Shown piece after piece: positions 63,150-64,000 of a stretch of DNA of 64,000 bases (its first letter is position 1; each line of letters opens with the position of its first letter). The notes beneath the pieces were generated by a model, which searched no databases, was not told where the DNA came from, and saw only the letters and a list, made by a program, of their open reading frames with translations. Source of the stretch: Odontocerum albicorne (taxonomy: Eukaryota; Arthropoda; Insecta; Trichoptera; Odontoceridae); NCBI GenBank assembly GCA_949825065.1, contig OX463862.1, forward strand, positions 14,255,592 through 14,319,591, in the 5' to 3' direction. The position numbers were made by a program, and so were the translations under genes.

Positions 63150-63480
63150 TACAATAATGTCATCTCCCTGTCGGAGTAGGCAGAACGTCATACTTTCCTA
63201 TATCAACACACATTCGAATGAAGTGTAATATAAATAAATAATAAAGCAGGTTTAAACATATAAACTAGATGGGTGATGAAAGACTGACAAAACCTTTTTA
63301 TAAATTAAGTATGAGTTGGTATTGAGATAGAGGACGACCGAGAAAAATATAGTTGGACCAAGATGAACTATATAAGAAATTGTATGGATATGGGGTAAGC
63401 GAAATTAGTATATCGTGAAAAGAAAGATTGGCGCTCTGTTCTCTCAGCCTATCTCAACAGAGAAATGGTGTATGGTATCC
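63150..63480. mobile_element. RTE-E ends in inverted orientation
   Basis: 63150-63220 is a minus-strand terminus (TCTCCCTGTCGGAGTAGGCA). 63255-63480 is a plus-strand fragment (GATGGGTGATGAAAGACTGA, AGTTGGACCAAGATGAACTA, CTATCTCAACAGAGAAATGG). Confidence 0.55.
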
Positions 63481-63499
63481 ATGTATACCACCTCATCTA

Positions 63500-63960
63500 A
63501 GTTGGGCATATAACTCTTGTAGACTGTAGCCTCCCAGACGATTTTCCTCCAAGCCGATCGGACTCGCCGTTTCATCAGTCTCCGTCATACTCCCATTCTC
63601 CTAAGATACTGTTGCACGTTATCTAAAAGTCTATGTCTTCGTTTGCCTAGTGGCATTTCGATCTACTAAGTGACCTGATCAATCACTCACCGTCGCATCT
63701 CAGTTTTACCCTACTCCTATCCTCCTAAGATACTGCTGCACGTTATCTAAAAGTTTTTGACTCGGTTTACCTAGTGGCCTTTCGGTGTACCAAATAGCCC
63801 GATCGGTCCTTCAGTCTCCTCCCAGTCTCGCTCTACGCACAGTTTTAACTGAGATCTGCTTACATGGCCTATCCATGTCAACTTTCGCGACCTTATGTCG
63901 CTGGTAAATTAATGGAAATCTAATACCATTTCGAGTTTCTTTATGATATATCAGTGTCCA
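63500..63960 (-). pseudogene. RTE-type C-terminal fragment with tandem duplication
   Basis: Minus strand reads TERPLGKPSQKLLDNVQQYL and RRIGVG, the ERPLGRPxxRWxDNVxxDLRRxGV tail of an RTE subfamily. The segment is present twice in tandem (63597-63690 and 63722-63812; shared CTCCTAAGATACTG, GCACGTTATCTAAAAGT). Degenerate. Confidence 0.6.
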
Positions 63961-64000
63961 CTCTTCTACAGCGTGTCTTGGGCTAAGGATATTTTGTAGA

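Overview
The window looks like a stretch of arthropod, most likely insect, nuclear genome: AT-rich, full of short AT microsatellites and built almost entirely from decayed transposable elements. I found no confident host protein-coding gene, no rRNA and no intact tRNA. Most long open frames are remnants of reverse transcriptases or transposases, or are open only because they lie in short-period tandem repeats. Family names used here (LINE A, LINE B, RTE-E, SINE C, SINE D and so on) are working labels from comparing copies inside the window, not database names.

Layout. 0-8.6 kb: a terminal-inverted-repeat MITE, LINE B copies on both strands (one split by a longer MITE), two RTE-type C-terminal fragments and a CR1/Jockey-like fragment. 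9.5-13.2 kb: tandem hammerhead-like repeats, a pogo/Tigger-like element with transposase remnant, and a PIF/Harbinger-like element holding a broken MADF-type exon. 13.3-18.6 kb: a tRNA-derived SINE carrying a minisatellite, LINE B, a second hammerhead-like motif, a LINE A tail interrupted by a near-perfect foldback, and a deleted mariner-like element. 19.4-23.4 kb: a ~130-bp satellite with a 5'-truncated LINE A inserted in it (369-codon frame containing RT), then a complete mariner whose transposase is broken by one stop. 23.5-31.5 kb: RTE and LINE fragments, two tandem arrays and a second deleted mariner. 32.5-38.4 kb: a 15-bp repeat in a duplicated block, an unrecognised retroposon family in inverted copies, twin minisatellites and an HTH-only mariner. 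38-50 kb: LINE A/B/RTE fragments, SINEs, a tandem piggyBac-like block and a weak promoter-like patch. 50-64 kb: a non-autonomous hAT with perfect 8-bp TSD, a possible small exon, more RTE/LINE H/SINE D copies, a second HTH-only mariner, a GC-rich island, and an RTE interrupted by (TA)n, a 200-bp gap and a cleanly inserted MITE.

How it fits together. Autonomous LINEs appear to support SINEs with matching 3' tails (LINE B with SINE D; an RTE with SINE C). Cut-and-paste transposases are represented mostly by internally deleted derivatives. The most interesting signal is a dispersed octamer, TACGAGTA/TACTCGTA (20 exact copies by eye). In several repeat families it is a net 6-bp insertion at TA relative to a sister copy, and it has the form expected of excision footprints of a Minos-type Tc1 transposon. 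The second is a set of hammerhead-ribozyme-like motifs of the Penelope/retrozyme kind. Boundaries were read by eye and may be off by several bases; family assignments rest on recalled motifs, not searches.
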